DNA of 64,000 nucleotides from the NCBI RefSeq assembly GCF_027923225.1, contig NZ_BSDI01000027.1:1-64000 (forward strand). Direction: 5' to 3'. The position numbers were made by a program, and so were the translations under genes. Below the pieces are notes generated by a model that saw only the letters and a program-made list of their open reading frames with translations, was not told the DNA's origin and did not search any database. Source of the DNA: Phytohabitans aurantiacus (lineage in GTDB: Bacteria > Actinomycetota > Actinomycetes > Mycobacteriales > Micromonosporaceae). Of the stretch, positions 7,753-16,581 are shown one piece after another (the first letter of the stretch is position 1; each line of letters starts with the position of its first letter).

Positions 7753-9078
7753 CTACGACGGCGTCAGCCGGTGGTGGTACACGTCGGGGATGCCATCGTG
7801 GTCAGCGTCGAGGCTCTCAGCGGCGTGGACGCGCCGATACACGCGGTTGCGTATCCGCAGCACGACACTGGCCAGCAGAGCGGCGATCAGAGACCCGGTC
7901 AGTACCGCGACCTTGACGTGTTCCTCGCGGGGATTGCCGGTGCCGAAGGCCAACTCACCGATGAGCAGCGAGACGGTGAATCCGACGCCGCCGAGCATCG
8001 CCAGCCCGATGACGTCGGCCCAGCCTAGGCCCTCATCAAGCGTGGCACGGGTAAACCGTGCCACCAGCCAGGTCGCCGTGGTGATGCCGATCATCTTCCC
8101 GACGATCAGACCGGCCATGATGCCGACCGCCACCGGATCGGTCAACGATGCCCCGAGCCCGCCGAGCCCGCCGAGAGTCACCCCGGCGGACAGTAGCGCG
8201 AACACCGGTACCGCGAACCCAGCAGACAAGGGCCGAAACCGGTGCTCGAAGTGCTCCGCCAACCCACGGCCTGCCTCCGGTCCGCCGGCCTTCTCGCTGC
8301 GTACCACCGGCACGGTAAAGGCCAACAGCACACCCGCGACGGTGGCGTGCACCCCCGACTCGTGCATCAGCACCCATGTCGCCGCCGCCAACGGCAGCAA
8401 CAACCACCAGGAGCGGACCCTGCGCTGCACCAGCACACCAAACACCGCCAGCGGAACCAGCGCCCCCAACAGCGGCAGCACCGACAGTTCAGCGGTATAG
8501 AACACGGCGATTATCGCAATGGCAAGCAGGTCGTCGACGACGGCCAGAGTGAGTAGGAAGGTGCGCAGCGCCGCGGGCAGATGCCGGCCGACGACCGCCA
8601 GCACCGCCAAGGCGAACGCGATGTCGGTCGCGGTCGGGATCGCCCAGCCGCGCAGGGCGCCGTCGCCAGTGTCCAGATTGACCAAGGTGTAGATCAGCGC
8701 CGGAACGACGACGCCGCCCACCGCCGCGGCCACCGGAACCGCGGCGCGGCGCGGGTCGCGCAGATCCCCGGCGACGAACTCTCGCTTGAGTTCCAAGCCG
8801 GCGACGAAGAAGAAAATAGCCAGCAGGCCGTCGGCGGCCCACATCCCTATGCTCAGATCGAGGTGCCAGGCCGCCGGTCCGATCCTCCAGTCGCGGAGCG
8901 CCTCGTACGCCGGCGCCCACGGCGAGTTCGCCCACAACAACGCTACCGTCGCCGCGGCCAGCAGCAGCACCCCGCCGATGGTCTCCTTCCGCAACACTTC
9001 CGCGATGCGACGCGTCTCCAGCCACGAACCACGCGAGAACAGCGACGTTCGGGAACCTTTGATCACTACGGCGCTCAC
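7753..9078 (-). CDS. nhaA: Na+/H+ antiporter NhaA
   Basis: The 441-residue membrane protein has the NhaA hallmarks: about eleven or twelve hydrophobic segments, the motif IPTATDIAFALAV, and the adjacent transport aspartates in LAVVDDLLAIAII. KREFVAGDLRDPR matches the conserved cytoplasmic loop. It exchanges Na+ or Li+ for protons and adjusts internal pH. I prefer GTG 9078, which gives VSAVVIKGSR and a normal N terminus. The frame stays open to ATG 9216, but that extension lacks conserved features. The last residues (DADHDGIPDVYHHR) form a hydrophilic tail. No DevR box is evident. Confidence 0.93.
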   Translation of the reverse strand: MSAVVIKGSRTSLFSRGSWLETRRIAEVLRKETIGGVLLLAAATVALLWANSPWAPAYEALRDWRIGPAAWHLDLSIGMWAADGLLAIFFFVAGLELKREFVAGDLRDPRRAAVPVAAAVGGVVVPALIYTLVNLDTGDGALRGWAIPTATDIAFALAVLAVVGRHLPAALRTFLLTLAVVDDLLAIAIIAVFYTAELSVLPLLGALVPLAVFGVLVQRRVRSWWLLLPLAAATWVLMHESGVHATVAGVLLAFTVPVVRSEKAGGPEAGRGLAEHFEHRFRPLSAGFAVPVFALLSAGVTLGGLGGLGASLTDPVAVGIMAGLIVGKMIGITTATWLVARFTRATLDEGLGWADVIGLAMLGGVGFTVSLLIGELAFGTGNPREEHVKVAVLTGSLIAALLASVVLRIRNRVYRRVHAAESLDADHDGIPDVYHHRLTPS

Positions 9079-9229
9079 TTTCGGGGTCGGGCCAGCCGCT
9101 GCCGACCAGACTTCCCGGCGCACCTGACCTAACCCTAGCCCAGGACGATGTTTTCCCTGCTTACCCACATGCAGCGCTTGTTGCGAGCCTTTGCAGCACA
9201 TGGACCCAGCCAACACCCTGGGCGTGCCG

Positions 9230-9575
9230 TCGATGTCTCAAACCGTCCCGCCCGACTTGGCAGTGATCCACACTCCCGGCCACACCCCGAGCACACCATC
9301 TGCCGGAGCTGCTGCGCGGGGTCTACTACGACGGCTGGCAGCCGCATCGTGTCCCGGTCAAGTACGGCCTGGAGGGTTATGTGGCCCGCTTCGCGCGGGA
9401 GGCGCGCATCCCGGCGGACGAGGTACTCCCGGCGGCCGCCATCGTCACGAAAGTACACGCCGAACGCCTTTCGCCGGGACAACTCGCGCGCGGCCGGCGC
9501 CGCAGGACCTGGGCCCATGAACGTTGCGCTCGCGCTTTGATGATCGCGCGGACGGTCAGGGGCCAACGGCCATAG
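9230..9575 (+). pseudogene. Composite remnant: metallo-beta-lactamase-fold fragment followed by DUF2267 fragment
   Basis: One frame near 9255-9290 reads DLAVIHTPGHTP, the characteristic metal-loop strand of metallo-beta-lactamase-fold hydrolases, but nothing else of that family is present. From 9300 a second frame reads LPELLRGVYYDGWQPHRVP, VARFAREARIPADEVLPAAA and LSPGQLARG. These match a DUF2267 repeat, including the Leu-Pro-xx-Leu and gly-trp-x-pro positions. Neither fragment has a credible start or full length, so two unrelated genes appear to have been joined and lost. The frame stops at 9575, six bases before a DevR-like box. Confidence 0.5.
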
Positions 9576-9580
9576 GGCAC

Positions 9581-9595
9581 GGGACTGAATGCCCT
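9581..9595. promoter_or_regulatory. DevR-box-like palindrome upstream of small ORF
   Basis: GGGACTGAATGCCCT keeps the GGGAC and GCCC arms of the motif. It lies 65 bases before the start of the small reading frame at 9660. Confidence 0.45.
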
Positions 9596-9659
9596 GAACT
9601 CGGGCCCTCCTCCAGGCGTGCAATAGGACTTGGAACCCAGACGGCGCGAGGAGGGTCAA

Positions 9660-9854
9660 GTGCGACACGTGGAGGCGCTCGCGAGAGCCCATCACTACCA
9701 GGAACTGGCGTGGCGAAGCCCGGAAGACGTTCACTTTTGGCTCGCCCGTTCTCTCTACTATGGACGGATGGCGCGCGGCCGCGTCACCGCACTGTCGCTG
9801 TCGCCCGCGGTGAATGGCCGGCGAGACGAGCTGTTCGCTCAGCCCGACTCTTGA
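9660..9854 (+). CDS. Small unassigned protein, 64 aa
   Basis: A GTG start at 9660 is preceded by a very good GAGGAGG at about six bases. The product begins MRHVEALARAHHYQELAWRS and continues PEDVHFWLARSLYYGRM. I do not recognise it. Its last 71 bases overlap the 3' end of the convergent SRPBCC gene, and the C-terminal 20 residues look like shadow coding, so it may be a truncated gene. The ribosome site and the box at 9581 argue that it is expressed. Confidence 0.4.
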   Translation: MRHVEALARAHHYQELAWRSPEDVHFWLARSLYYGRMARGRVTALSLSPAVNGRRDELFAQPDS

Positions 9855-10452
9855 TGCCGAGCAGCATCCTGCGTTCCATGAGCAGGCTGCCGGGCTCCAC
9901 GACCAGCAGGTTCATCACCCGGCGGGGCGGCGACGCGCCCGGCGTGGCGATCAGGTTGCGGCTGATCAGCCGGGTGGTGCCGTCGCCCGCCGGGTACAGG
10001 GCGAACGTCCACACCCAGTCGACGTTGTCCGCCCGCAGGCACAGCACATGCTCGGGTTCCAGGATCGCCACCATCATGGCGGGCCCGTTCGCCCCGACCG
10101 GCAGCACGTCGCCGGCCTTGAGGTCCTGGAACTCTGGCAGGATCTCGTCTGCGCTGTGCATGTTCAGCCCGAGCAGGTTCTCGATCCAGTCGTACGTGTA
10201 GGCGCCGCCCCGGCCACTGCCCATCTGCACCAGCCACGGCCAGATGGCATCCGGTGGGGCATCGATCGTGATGGCGCGCGTGGAGACCAGCTCCGGCCCG
10301 CGGAGCAGGTCGTCGCCTGGCAGCGAGCGCGCGGCCTCCTCCGGTGTCGCTCCCCAGCGCAGGCAGCGCCGGCGCAGCAGCAACGGGTACGCGGCCGCGA
10401 GCGCGACCGCACTCCCAGCGACGGCCAACGGGTAGGTGATCCGGCGGTTCAT
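9784..10452 (-). CDS. Membrane-anchored SRPBCC-family protein
   Basis: The 222-residue protein has an N-terminal membrane segment (about residues 6-26, YPLAVAGSAVALAAAYPLLL). A START/polyketide-cyclase-like domain follows, beginning TRAITIDAPPDAIWPWLVQM, with later GRGGAYTYDWIENLLGL and VWTFALYP. Such proteins bind hydrophobic ligands; the ligand is unknown. ATG 10452 follows AGGAGGAAG and overlaps the nitroreductase stop by four bases, making this the last gene of a five-gene minus-strand operon beginning at 13033. Confidence 0.8.
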   Translation of the reverse strand: MNRRITYPLAVAGSAVALAAAYPLLLRRRCLRWGATPEEAARSLPGDDLLRGPELVSTRAITIDAPPDAIWPWLVQMGSGRGGAYTYDWIENLLGLNMHSADEILPEFQDLKAGDVLPVGANGPAMMVAILEPEHVLCLRADNVDWVWTFALYPAGDGTTRLISRNLIATPGASPPRRVMNLLVVEPGSLLMERRMLLGIKSRAERTARLAGHSPRATATVR

Positions 10453-11435
10453 GGCGGGCTTCCTCCTGTCTGGAGCACCTCCGCCAATGGTCGGCGGGGT
10501 GTGGCGGGGACCGGCCCGCCGTAGCCCATCCGGAGGATGGTTTGGGCGTACCGGCCGGCGCTCTGGTCGGTAACCAGGCGACGCAGACCGGGGATCTCCA
10601 GCGCCTGGTTCAGCGGTGAGGCGTCCAGCCGGCGGGCGGTCGCGGTCAGCAGCACGCGCTGCAAGGCCTCGCCGGCGCGCAACCAGTGGTATGGGGTGTC
10701 GCCGCGGGTGGCCAGGATCATGAGGGCGGGATGCCGTTCGAACGTCGCCTGATGGACGGGTGGACAGAACTCGCGCAGCGGCAGCCTGTACGCCAGGTCG
10801 GTCGGCCCGCACACGTCCGCCGGTACCCCGTCGCGCCGGTCGGGCGCGGTGCTGGTCCACGCCGCCAGCTCCGCCTGGTAGTCGGTGCGCGCCCGGAACC
10901 GGTCGTCGGCGGTTCTGGTGACGGCGAGGATGGCGTCCCGGACGACCGGCTCGGCGTGGTTCAACGTCGCGCCTTCCGCGGTAGCCGCCCCGATGAGCTC
11001 ATCGAGGACCGGCCACGGGATGGCGGCGGGTTGGAACGGGAACCGGTTGGTGTGCCGGTGCGGGATGGCGGCCGCGAGGATCTGGGCGGTGCTGGCCGCG
11101 ACTGTCGTGGGCCCGGCCGAGACCCGAGCGACCAGATCGGGGCGTGCCGGGTCGGGCAGCAGCCGCTGCACCGGCATGCGTCCGTGGACGAACAGGGCCA
11201 GGCGAAGGTTGAAAACCGCCGCGCCGACGCTCATCAGCAGCTGGCGACCGGAGGGATCCAACACGGATAGTTGGCGACTGCGGTCGGCGTACACGTCGAT
11301 GTCTCGACCATGTGCTTCGAACCGCCACGGCTGGGTGTTGTGGATCGACGGCGCCTGGACGGCGGCGTGCACGCATTCGGCGATGACGTCGACCGACGGC
11401 GCGGTGATCGTGTGAGTGCGGGCGCGCATGGTCAA
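10449..11435 (-). CDS. Acg-family putative nitroreductase
   Basis: The 328-residue protein belongs to the Acg/Rv2032-type flavin nitroreductase-like family. Its N-terminal signature is QAPSIHNTQPWRF at about residue 28, followed by DVYADRSRQLSVLDPSGRQL and the central IPHRHTNRFPF. Mycobacterial members are DosR-controlled and may sequester FMN rather than act as enzymes. Its start overlaps the DUF1876 stop (ATGA), so the two genes are translationally coupled. It resembles the copy at 60675 (SIHNTQPWRF/SVHNTQPWRF, RHTNR) more than those at 32142 and 55918. Confidence 0.9.
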   Translation of the reverse strand: MTMRARTHTITAPSVDVIAECVHAAVQAPSIHNTQPWRFEAHGRDIDVYADRSRQLSVLDPSGRQLLMSVGAAVFNLRLALFVHGRMPVQRLLPDPARPDLVARVSAGPTTVAASTAQILAAAIPHRHTNRFPFQPAAIPWPVLDELIGAATAEGATLNHAEPVVRDAILAVTRTADDRFRARTDYQAELAAWTSTAPDRRDGVPADVCGPTDLAYRLPLREFCPPVHQATFERHPALMILATRGDTPYHWLRAGEALQRVLLTATARRLDASPLNQALEIPGLRRLVTDQSAGRYAQTILRMGYGGPVPATPRRPLAEVLQTGGSPP

Positions 11436-11701
11436 GCGTCCAGGCTCACGCGTTCGTGGGTCGCCTCCTCCAGGTCGCCCGAGGCGGCGACCAGCAGGCG
11501 GTGGCCAAGGTCGGACAACGCCCGCGCGACCGCGATCTCGTCGCCGATCTCAGGGATGTTCGGGGTGTCCAGGCGGGCCCGGGTCTGGCCGGTCCCGATC
11601 AGGTTGTCGCGGATCTCGTCGTAGAGCTGGGCCTCCGCATAGGTGCGGCGGTCGACCTCGCCAATGAGAATCTCCACGTTCCAGCGCTTCATGGCGGGCA
11701 T
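11432..11701 (-). CDS. DUF1876 protein (Rv1738-like)
   Basis: The 89-residue protein MPAMKRWNVEILIGEVDRRT continues with LDTPNIPEIGDEIAVARALSD, the conserved core of DUF1876. Mycobacterial Rv1738 is strongly DosR-induced and structurally resembles ribosome hibernation factors, so a translation-silencing role is possible but not shown here. I chose the ATG at 11701 because GGGAGGT precedes it at a good distance; ATG 11693 is also in frame. It lies upstream of the nitroreductase with a four-base overlap. Confidence 0.85.
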   Translation of the reverse strand: MPAMKRWNVEILIGEVDRRTYAEAQLYDEIRDNLIGTGQTRARLDTPNIPEIGDEIAVARALSDLGHRLLVAASGDLEEATHERVSLDA

Positions 11702-11736
11702 CGCGGACCTCCCTCGCTTTCTACCAGCGTGGCCGG

Positions 11737-12204
11737 CTACGGGTAGGTCGGCTCGGCGAACGTGACGACGACGAAGATGTCGGGGTCCTCGACCGGGAAT
11801 CCGGCGTACCGGTCCGTGTAGACGCGCTTGGCATCGGACCAGCCGGGCTGGCCAAGGACGACGGTTCGACCGTGTCCGCGGTGCCAGCCGCGGTGCAGCA
11901 GGACATCGATCGGGTACCCGTGCTTCAACACGCGCCACCATTGGGTGGCGCCGCCAGCGGTCACCAGCGCGACGATCTCGTTGCCGGCCCAGGCGTAGAT
12001 GACGGGGACGCTGACCCGGCGGCCGGTGGCGGGGTCGGGGAAACGCAGCTCACACACTCTTGCGTCGATCGCGGCGTGCAGTAGCGGTGTCCGCAGGAGC
12101 ATGTGGATCAGCGGTCCGAAGTGGTGCAGCTCGCGGGGATGGCGTAGCCGCTGCCGTGGTGCCCTCGTGCGTGTGGCGGCCAACTCGTAGCTGGGCAGTG
12201 ACAT
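11737..12204 (-). CDS. Putative split-beta-barrel flavin/F420-type oxidoreductase
   Basis: The 155-residue product MSLPSYELAATRTRAPRQRL includes VCELRFPDPATGRRVSVPV, YAWAGNEIVALVTAGG and WWRVLKHGYPIDVLLHRG. This matches the pattern of the deazaflavin-dependent nitroreductase/FMN-binding split-barrel proteins (a sugar-like Arg-Gly loop, a valine-rich strand with GG, and a Trp-rich loop). The cofactor and substrate are not certain. ATG 12204 follows AAGGAGAAG and begins 28 bases after the upstream Usp stop, so it is part of the same operon. Confidence 0.65.
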   Translation of the reverse strand: MSLPSYELAATRTRAPRQRLRHPRELHHFGPLIHMLLRTPLLHAAIDARVCELRFPDPATGRRVSVPVIYAWAGNEIVALVTAGGATQWWRVLKHGYPIDVLLHRGWHRGHGRTVVLGQPGWSDAKRVYTDRYAGFPVEDPDIFVVVTFAEPTYP

Positions 12205-12232
12205 CTGTCTCTTCTCCTTCCGGCCCGCCGGA

Positions 12233-13033
12233 TCACCGGGCACCGTGCCGCACGACGGCGATCGGGCACGCGGCCCGCGCCAGCACGGCCCGGGTCACCG
12301 GACCCAGCAGATGCGGGGTGTGCGCGCCATGCTGGTTGGCGGCCAGCACGATCAGGTCCGCGTGCTGGCTCGCCGCCAGCAGCGTTTCGGCGGGGTTGAC
12401 GTCGTAGAGCGGGGTTCGCATGACTGAGACAGCCGGATACTTCTCGACCCAGCCGCCGAGCGTCTCGGCCAGCAGCCGGTCGGCGGTGGCGTGCGCCTCA
12501 GTCAGGTGGTATTCGAATGGGTCGACGTCGCCTATCGCGGTCTGGGGGATGCCCGACCAGACGTGAATGGCGTCCAGGGGTATGCCGCGCAGCTCCGCCT
12601 CCTCGAACGCGAAGGCGATCGCCGGCTCGTCGTACGGGGTGACCGCCACGCCGAGCAGCACCCGGCCGCACGGTTCGCCGGCCGGCTGGACCGGGACCAC
12701 TATCGTCGGGCACCAGGCGTGCGCCGCCACCTGCTCGTACCGTCCGGCGTCCGGGGCGGGAGGCCGACCGACCACCACCAAACGGGCGGAGCGGGATTCC
12801 TCCAGGATGATCTCGCCCAGGTCGGCGCGTGTCGTCAGGCCCATCAGCACCAGCCCTGGAAGGGTCCGCCGGACCTTAGCCGCGACTTCGGGCAGCGGCC
12901 CGCCGACGGCACCGACCAGCAGCAACGGGCACCCGCGCGTCTTGGCTTCGCGCGCCGCGAACGGCACGGCGGCCGACGCTTCGTCGAGTCCATCCAGGCC
13001 CACGACGACACGGTGCCGGGGCATCTGCGTCAT
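12233..13033 (-). CDS. Double-domain universal stress protein (divergent)
   Basis: The 266-residue protein begins MTQMPRHRVVVGLDGLDEAS after GAGGAGGTG. Domain one (about 8-118) is short and lacks the usual GxxGxxxxxxxxxG loop. Domain two (about 125-262) ends VLAANQHGAHTPHLLGPVTR and CPIAVVRHGAR, with a modified loop. ATP binding is therefore doubtful, and the protein may be a non-nucleotide Usp. It is the first gene of the five-gene stress operon ending at 9784. The divergent gap to the P-type ATPase (120 bases) holds only a degenerate DevR-like site at 13104. Confidence 0.82.
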   Translation of the reverse strand: MTQMPRHRVVVGLDGLDEASAAVPFAAREAKTRGCPLLLVGAVGGPLPEVAAKVRRTLPGLVLMGLTTRADLGEIILEESRSARLVVVGRPPAPDAGRYEQVAAHAWCPTIVVPVQPAGEPCGRVLLGVAVTPYDEPAIAFAFEEAELRGIPLDAIHVWSGIPQTAIGDVDPFEYHLTEAHATADRLLAETLGGWVEKYPAVSVMRTPLYDVNPAETLLAASQHADLIVLAANQHGAHTPHLLGPVTRAVLARAACPIAVVRHGAR

Positions 13034-13103
13034 GGCGCACCTCCTCACCCGTAGCGTCCGTCCGACCGCTGCGTACCGGCAGTGCCAGACGCCCCGCGTC
13101 GCC

Positions 13104-13118
13104 GGGCCGGAGTGCCCT
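13104..13118. promoter_or_regulatory. Weak DevR-box-like site in divergent promoter region
   Basis: GGGCCGGAGTGCCCT matches the two arms of the motif but not its centre. It lies between the divergent Usp gene and the P-type ATPase. It is reported because both flanking operons belong to dormancy-type families. Confidence 0.25.
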
Positions 13119-13153
13119 GTGCGCCGCCGCCCAAGCGCTACACGGTGGGAGGT

Positions 13154-15925
13154 ATGACGTCGGTCGCCGCGGTGGAGCCGGAGACGACGGCCGTGCCGGT
13201 GCAGGCGGTACCGGCCGCTGACGTGTACGTGGTGCTGGCGTCCGCCCCGGCCGGTCTGAGCGCCGGGCAAGTGGCGGCCCGCCGGACGACCGCCGGTTTC
13301 AACGAGCTGCCCGCCCCGGGGCGGCGGCGGCTCTGGCGGCGCCTCGCGCGCCAGTTCACCGACCTGTTCGCGATCGTGCTGATCGTCGCCGCTGGCATCA
13401 CGTTCCTCGCGTACCTGCTGCAGAGTCCGCGCGAGGTCGGCACGCTCCAACTGGCGGTGGCCATCATCTGCGTGGTTCTGCTCAACGCGGTCATCGGCTT
13501 CGCGCAGGAGTACTCAGCGGAGCGCACCGCGCAGGCGCTGCAGGCGATGGTGCCGCACACCTGCCGGGTGATGCGCGACGGCGAGCGTCAGGAGGTTCCG
13601 GTCCGCGATCTGGTGCCAGGTGACGTGGTGGTGCTGGAGGCGGGTGACGCGGTACCGGCGGACCTGCGGCTGGTGGAGGCGCGCGACTTCGCCGTCGACA
13701 ACGCGGCCCTGACCGGTGAGAGCGAACCGGTACACCGGTCCAGCGAGCCGGCGCCCGCGAGCATACCCGCGCTGCAGGCCCGCAACCGGATCTTCATGGG
13801 CACATCCGTTGCGTCCGGCGTTGGCCGGGGCTTGGTCGTCGCGACCGGTGTGGAAACCGAGTTCGGGCGGATTTTCCGTCTGGCGGCGGCCGCGCCCCAG
13901 CCAACGACACCGTTGCAGCGGCAGATCGCCGCGATGGCGCGCTGGGTGTCCCTGGTCGCCCTGACCGTCGGCGCGGCCATGTTCCTGATGAGGCTGCCCA
14001 CCGGCCAGCCTTTCGTGGCGTCGTTCGTCTTCGCGCTGGGTGTGATGGTGGCTCTGGTGCCGGAAGGGCTGCCCGCCACGCTGTCGGTCTCGCTGGCCAT
14101 CGGGGTGCGCCGGATGGCGCGCCGGCACGCGCTGGTCAAGCGGCTGCTCGCGGTGGAGGCGCTGGGCTCGACAACAGTGATCTGCACGGACAAGACCGGC
14201 ACGCTCACGAAGGCGGAGATGACCGTCACCCAGGTCTGGGCGGCGGGCCGCGCGCATCCGGTCTCCGGTGTCGGGTACGGGCCGGAGGGCGAGGTGACTG
14301 ATCCGGTACCGGTGCGGGCGCTGCTGTCGGCGGCGGCGCTGTGCGGCAACGCGCGCCTGGTGGCGGCGGCCGGCGGAGGCCGGCGCGTGCTGGGTGACGC
14401 CACCGAGGGCGCCCTGCTGGTGGTGGCCGGCAAGGCCGGCGTGGACCTGGCGGCGGAGGAGGCGGCCGCGCCGCGGGTGGCCGAGTTCCCGTTCGACCCG
14501 ACACGCAAGCTGATGACGACCGTGCACCGGGCCGGAGGCCACACCGCCTGTTACGTCAAGGGCGCTCCCGGCGCGGTGCTGCGCGGCTGCGTGGACGTGG
14601 ATTGGGACGGACGGTCCCGTCCGCTCGACGCGGGCCTGCGCGCCGAGGTCATCGCCGCCGGTGACGCCCTCGCCGCTGGTGGGCTGCGGGTCCTCGCCGT
14701 CGCGCGGCGCGTCGTGGCGGGCGCCCGTCCGTCCCAGGAGGAGGCCGAGTCGGGGTTGACGCTGCTCGGGTTCGTCGGCATGGCCGATCCGCCGCGGCCG
14801 GAGGTGGCCGAGGCGGTCCGGATGTGCCGACGCGCCGGCATCCGCATCATCATGGTCAGCGGGGATCACCCGTTGACCGCCGAGGCGGTGGCCCGGCGAG
14901 TGGGCATCGTGAGGCGGGGCAACCCGGTTGTCGTCACCGGCGACCGGCTCGACGACACCGACGACCCCGGCCTGGAGGTCCTGCTGTCCACATCGGACGA
15001 GTTGCTCTTCTGCCGGGTCAGCCCGGAGCACAAGATGCGCGTGGTCGCCGCCCTGCAGCGCCGCGGCGAGATCGTCGCCGTGACCGGCGACGGCGCCAAC
15101 GACGCACCCGCGCTCAAGCACGCCGACATCGGCGTGGCGATGGGTGCCTCCGGCACCGACGTGGCCCGCGAGGCGTCGGTCATGGTGCTGCTGGACGACT
15201 CGTTCGCCTCGATCGCCGCCGCCGTCAAGCTGGGGCGGTCCGTTTACCACAACATCCGCAAGTTCCTCGTGTACGTGTTCAGCAGCAACGTCGGTGAGCT
15301 GGTGCCGCTGCTTGCCGCCACGTTCGCCGGCTTTCCGCTGGTGCCGCTGCTCGCCGTGCAGGTACTCGCCATCGACCTGGGCTCCGACGTGCTGCCCGCG
15401 CTCGCGCTCGGCGCCGAGCCGCCGGAGCCGGACGTCATGGACCGCCCGCCCCGGCCGCGCCGGGAACGCCTGATGTCGCTGGCGGTCGCCCGCCGCATCC
15501 TCTTTCTCGGCGGCATCCAGGCGGCCGGCGTCACCGCGGCGTTCTTCTGGCATGTGCACAGTTCGGGCATCGCGTACGCCGACCTGACCGCTGACCATCC
15601 CGTGTACCGCGAAGCCCTCACCATCACCCAGGCGGGCATCGTGGTCAGCCAGTTCTTCGTGTCGCTCGCGATGCGGACTGACCGGCAAAGCCTGTTCACC
15701 GTTGGTCTGTTCGGCAACCCGGCGCTGCTCGCCGCCGGCGCTCTGGGGCTGGCGTTCATGGCCGGCGTCAGCTACCTGGAGCCGCTCCAGGACATCTTCC
15801 ACACTGCCCCGCTGGACGCCGCCGACTGGGCTGTCGCCGCCGGATGTGGCGTACTGCTGCTCGCCATGGAGGAGGGCCGCAAGTGGGTGCTGCGACACCG
15901 CCGTCCGGAGAGGAGGACGTCATGA
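13154..15925 (+). CDS. P-type cation-transporting ATPase (P2, Ca2+/Na+-like)
   Basis: The 923-residue pump has a cation-ATPase N-terminal domain (AGLSAGQVAARRTTAGFNEL). The actuator motif is NAALTGESEP, the phosphorylation site DKTGTLT has Asp346, and the hinge is VTGDGANDAPALKHADIGVA. About ten membrane segments are visible. VPEGLPATLSVSLAIG in segment four has the PEGLP ion-site motif typical of P2 pumps. ATG 13154 follows GGTGGGAGGT. The stop overlaps the start of the first TrkA-type gene, and a second TrkA gene overlaps that one, so a regulated ion-transport operon is likely. It has an extra N-terminal leader of about 30 residues. Confidence 0.92.
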   Translation: MTSVAAVEPETTAVPVQAVPAADVYVVLASAPAGLSAGQVAARRTTAGFNELPAPGRRRLWRRLARQFTDLFAIVLIVAAGITFLAYLLQSPREVGTLQLAVAIICVVLLNAVIGFAQEYSAERTAQALQAMVPHTCRVMRDGERQEVPVRDLVPGDVVVLEAGDAVPADLRLVEARDFAVDNAALTGESEPVHRSSEPAPASIPALQARNRIFMGTSVASGVGRGLVVATGVETEFGRIFRLAAAAPQPTTPLQRQIAAMARWVSLVALTVGAAMFLMRLPTGQPFVASFVFALGVMVALVPEGLPATLSVSLAIGVRRMARRHALVKRLLAVEALGSTTVICTDKTGTLTKAEMTVTQVWAAGRAHPVSGVGYGPEGEVTDPVPVRALLSAAALCGNARLVAAAGGGRRVLGDATEGALLVVAGKAGVDLAAEEAAAPRVAEFPFDPTRKLMTTVHRAGGHTACYVKGAPGAVLRGCVDVDWDGRSRPLDAGLRAEVIAAGDALAAGGLRVLAVARRVVAGARPSQEEAESGLTLLGFVGMADPPRPEVAEAVRMCRRAGIRIIMVSGDHPLTAEAVARRVGIVRRGNPVVVTGDRLDDTDDPGLEVLLSTSDELLFCRVSPEHKMRVVAALQRRGEIVAVTGDGANDAPALKHADIGVAMGASGTDVAREASVMVLLDDSFASIAAAVKLGRSVYHNIRKFLVYVFSSNVGELVPLLAATFAGFPLVPLLAVQVLAIDLGSDVLPALALGAEPPEPDVMDRPPRPRRERLMSLAVARRILFLGGIQAAGVTAAFFWHVHSSGIAYADLTADHPVYREALTITQAGIVVSQFFVSLAMRTDRQSLFTVGLFGNPALLAAGALGLAFMAGVSYLEPLQDIFHTAPLDAADWAVAAGCGVLLLAMEEGRKWVLRHRRPERRTS

Positions 15926-16581
15926 AGGTCATCATCGTGGGCTGCGGGCGGGTCGGTTCCACCCTCGCGGCCCAGCTGTGCGCCGGCGGCCACGAGGTCT
16001 GCGTCGTCGACCGCGAGCCGCGGTCCCGCCGCTTGATCCCCGCCGGCTTCACCGGCCAGTTCCACGCCGGCAACGGGTACAGCCGCGATGTGCTTGCCGC
16101 CGCCGGCATCATGCATGCCGACGCCTTCGTCGCGGTCACCTCCGGCGACAACAGCAACATCGTGGCCGCCCGGGTCGCCCGGGAGTTCTACCGGGTACCG
16201 GCGGTCATCGCGCGGATCTACGACCCGCGGCGGGCGGAAATCTACCGCGACCTCGGTATCCCCACGGTGGCCAGCGTGCGGTGGACGGTGGAGCGCATCC
16301 ACCAGATGCTGGCGCATCGCGACCTCGCCGCCGAGCAGACCTTCGGCAGTGGCGAGACGTTGCTGGTGCGAGGCGTCCCGCCGACGTGGCTGACCGGCCG
16401 GCCGCTGGCCGAGTTGGAGGTCGACGGGGAGGTGCGCGTCGTCGAGGTGACCCGCGGCGGCCGGTCCCGCATCCCGACGCTGGCGACGCCGGCCCAATCG
16501 GGCGACCTGGTCACCTTCGCCGTCGCCAGCCGGGCACTGAGCCGGTTGCGAGCGGTCCTGGACAGGGAGTTGGGGACATGA
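15922..16581 (+). CDS. trkA: TrkA-type RCK protein (K+ uptake regulator)
   Basis: The 219-residue protein begins MKVIIVGCGRVGSTLAAQL, an RCK-N Rossmann fold with GxGxxG and an acidic strand end (VVDREPRSRR). A C-terminal RCK-C-like domain follows from about residue 140. It would bind NAD(H) or ATP and gate a Trk/Ktr-type potassium channel. The translated gene overlaps both neighbours by four bases (ATPase upstream, second TrkA downstream). No TrkH/KtrB channel gene lies in the window, so either the pump itself is regulated or the channel is elsewhere. Confidence 0.9.
   Translation: MKVIIVGCGRVGSTLAAQLCAGGHEVCVVDREPRSRRLIPAGFTGQFHAGNGYSRDVLAAAGIMHADAFVAVTSGDNSNIVAARVAREFYRVPAVIARIYDPRRAEIYRDLGIPTVASVRWTVERIHQMLAHRDLAAEQTFGSGETLLVRGVPPTWLTGRPLAELEVDGEVRVVEVTRGGRSRIPTLATPAQSGDLVTFAVASRALSRLRAVLDRELGT

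Noticed and set aside
7553..8500. Long plus-strand frame of 315 codons
   Set aside because: It is antisense to nhaA, whose transport motifs are unmistakable. Composition is rich in Ser/Arg/Pro, as in shadow frames.
13514..15898. Minus-strand frame of 794 codons
   Set aside because: It is the antisense shadow of the P-type ATPase, with His/Gln/Arg/Gly-rich sequence and no family.
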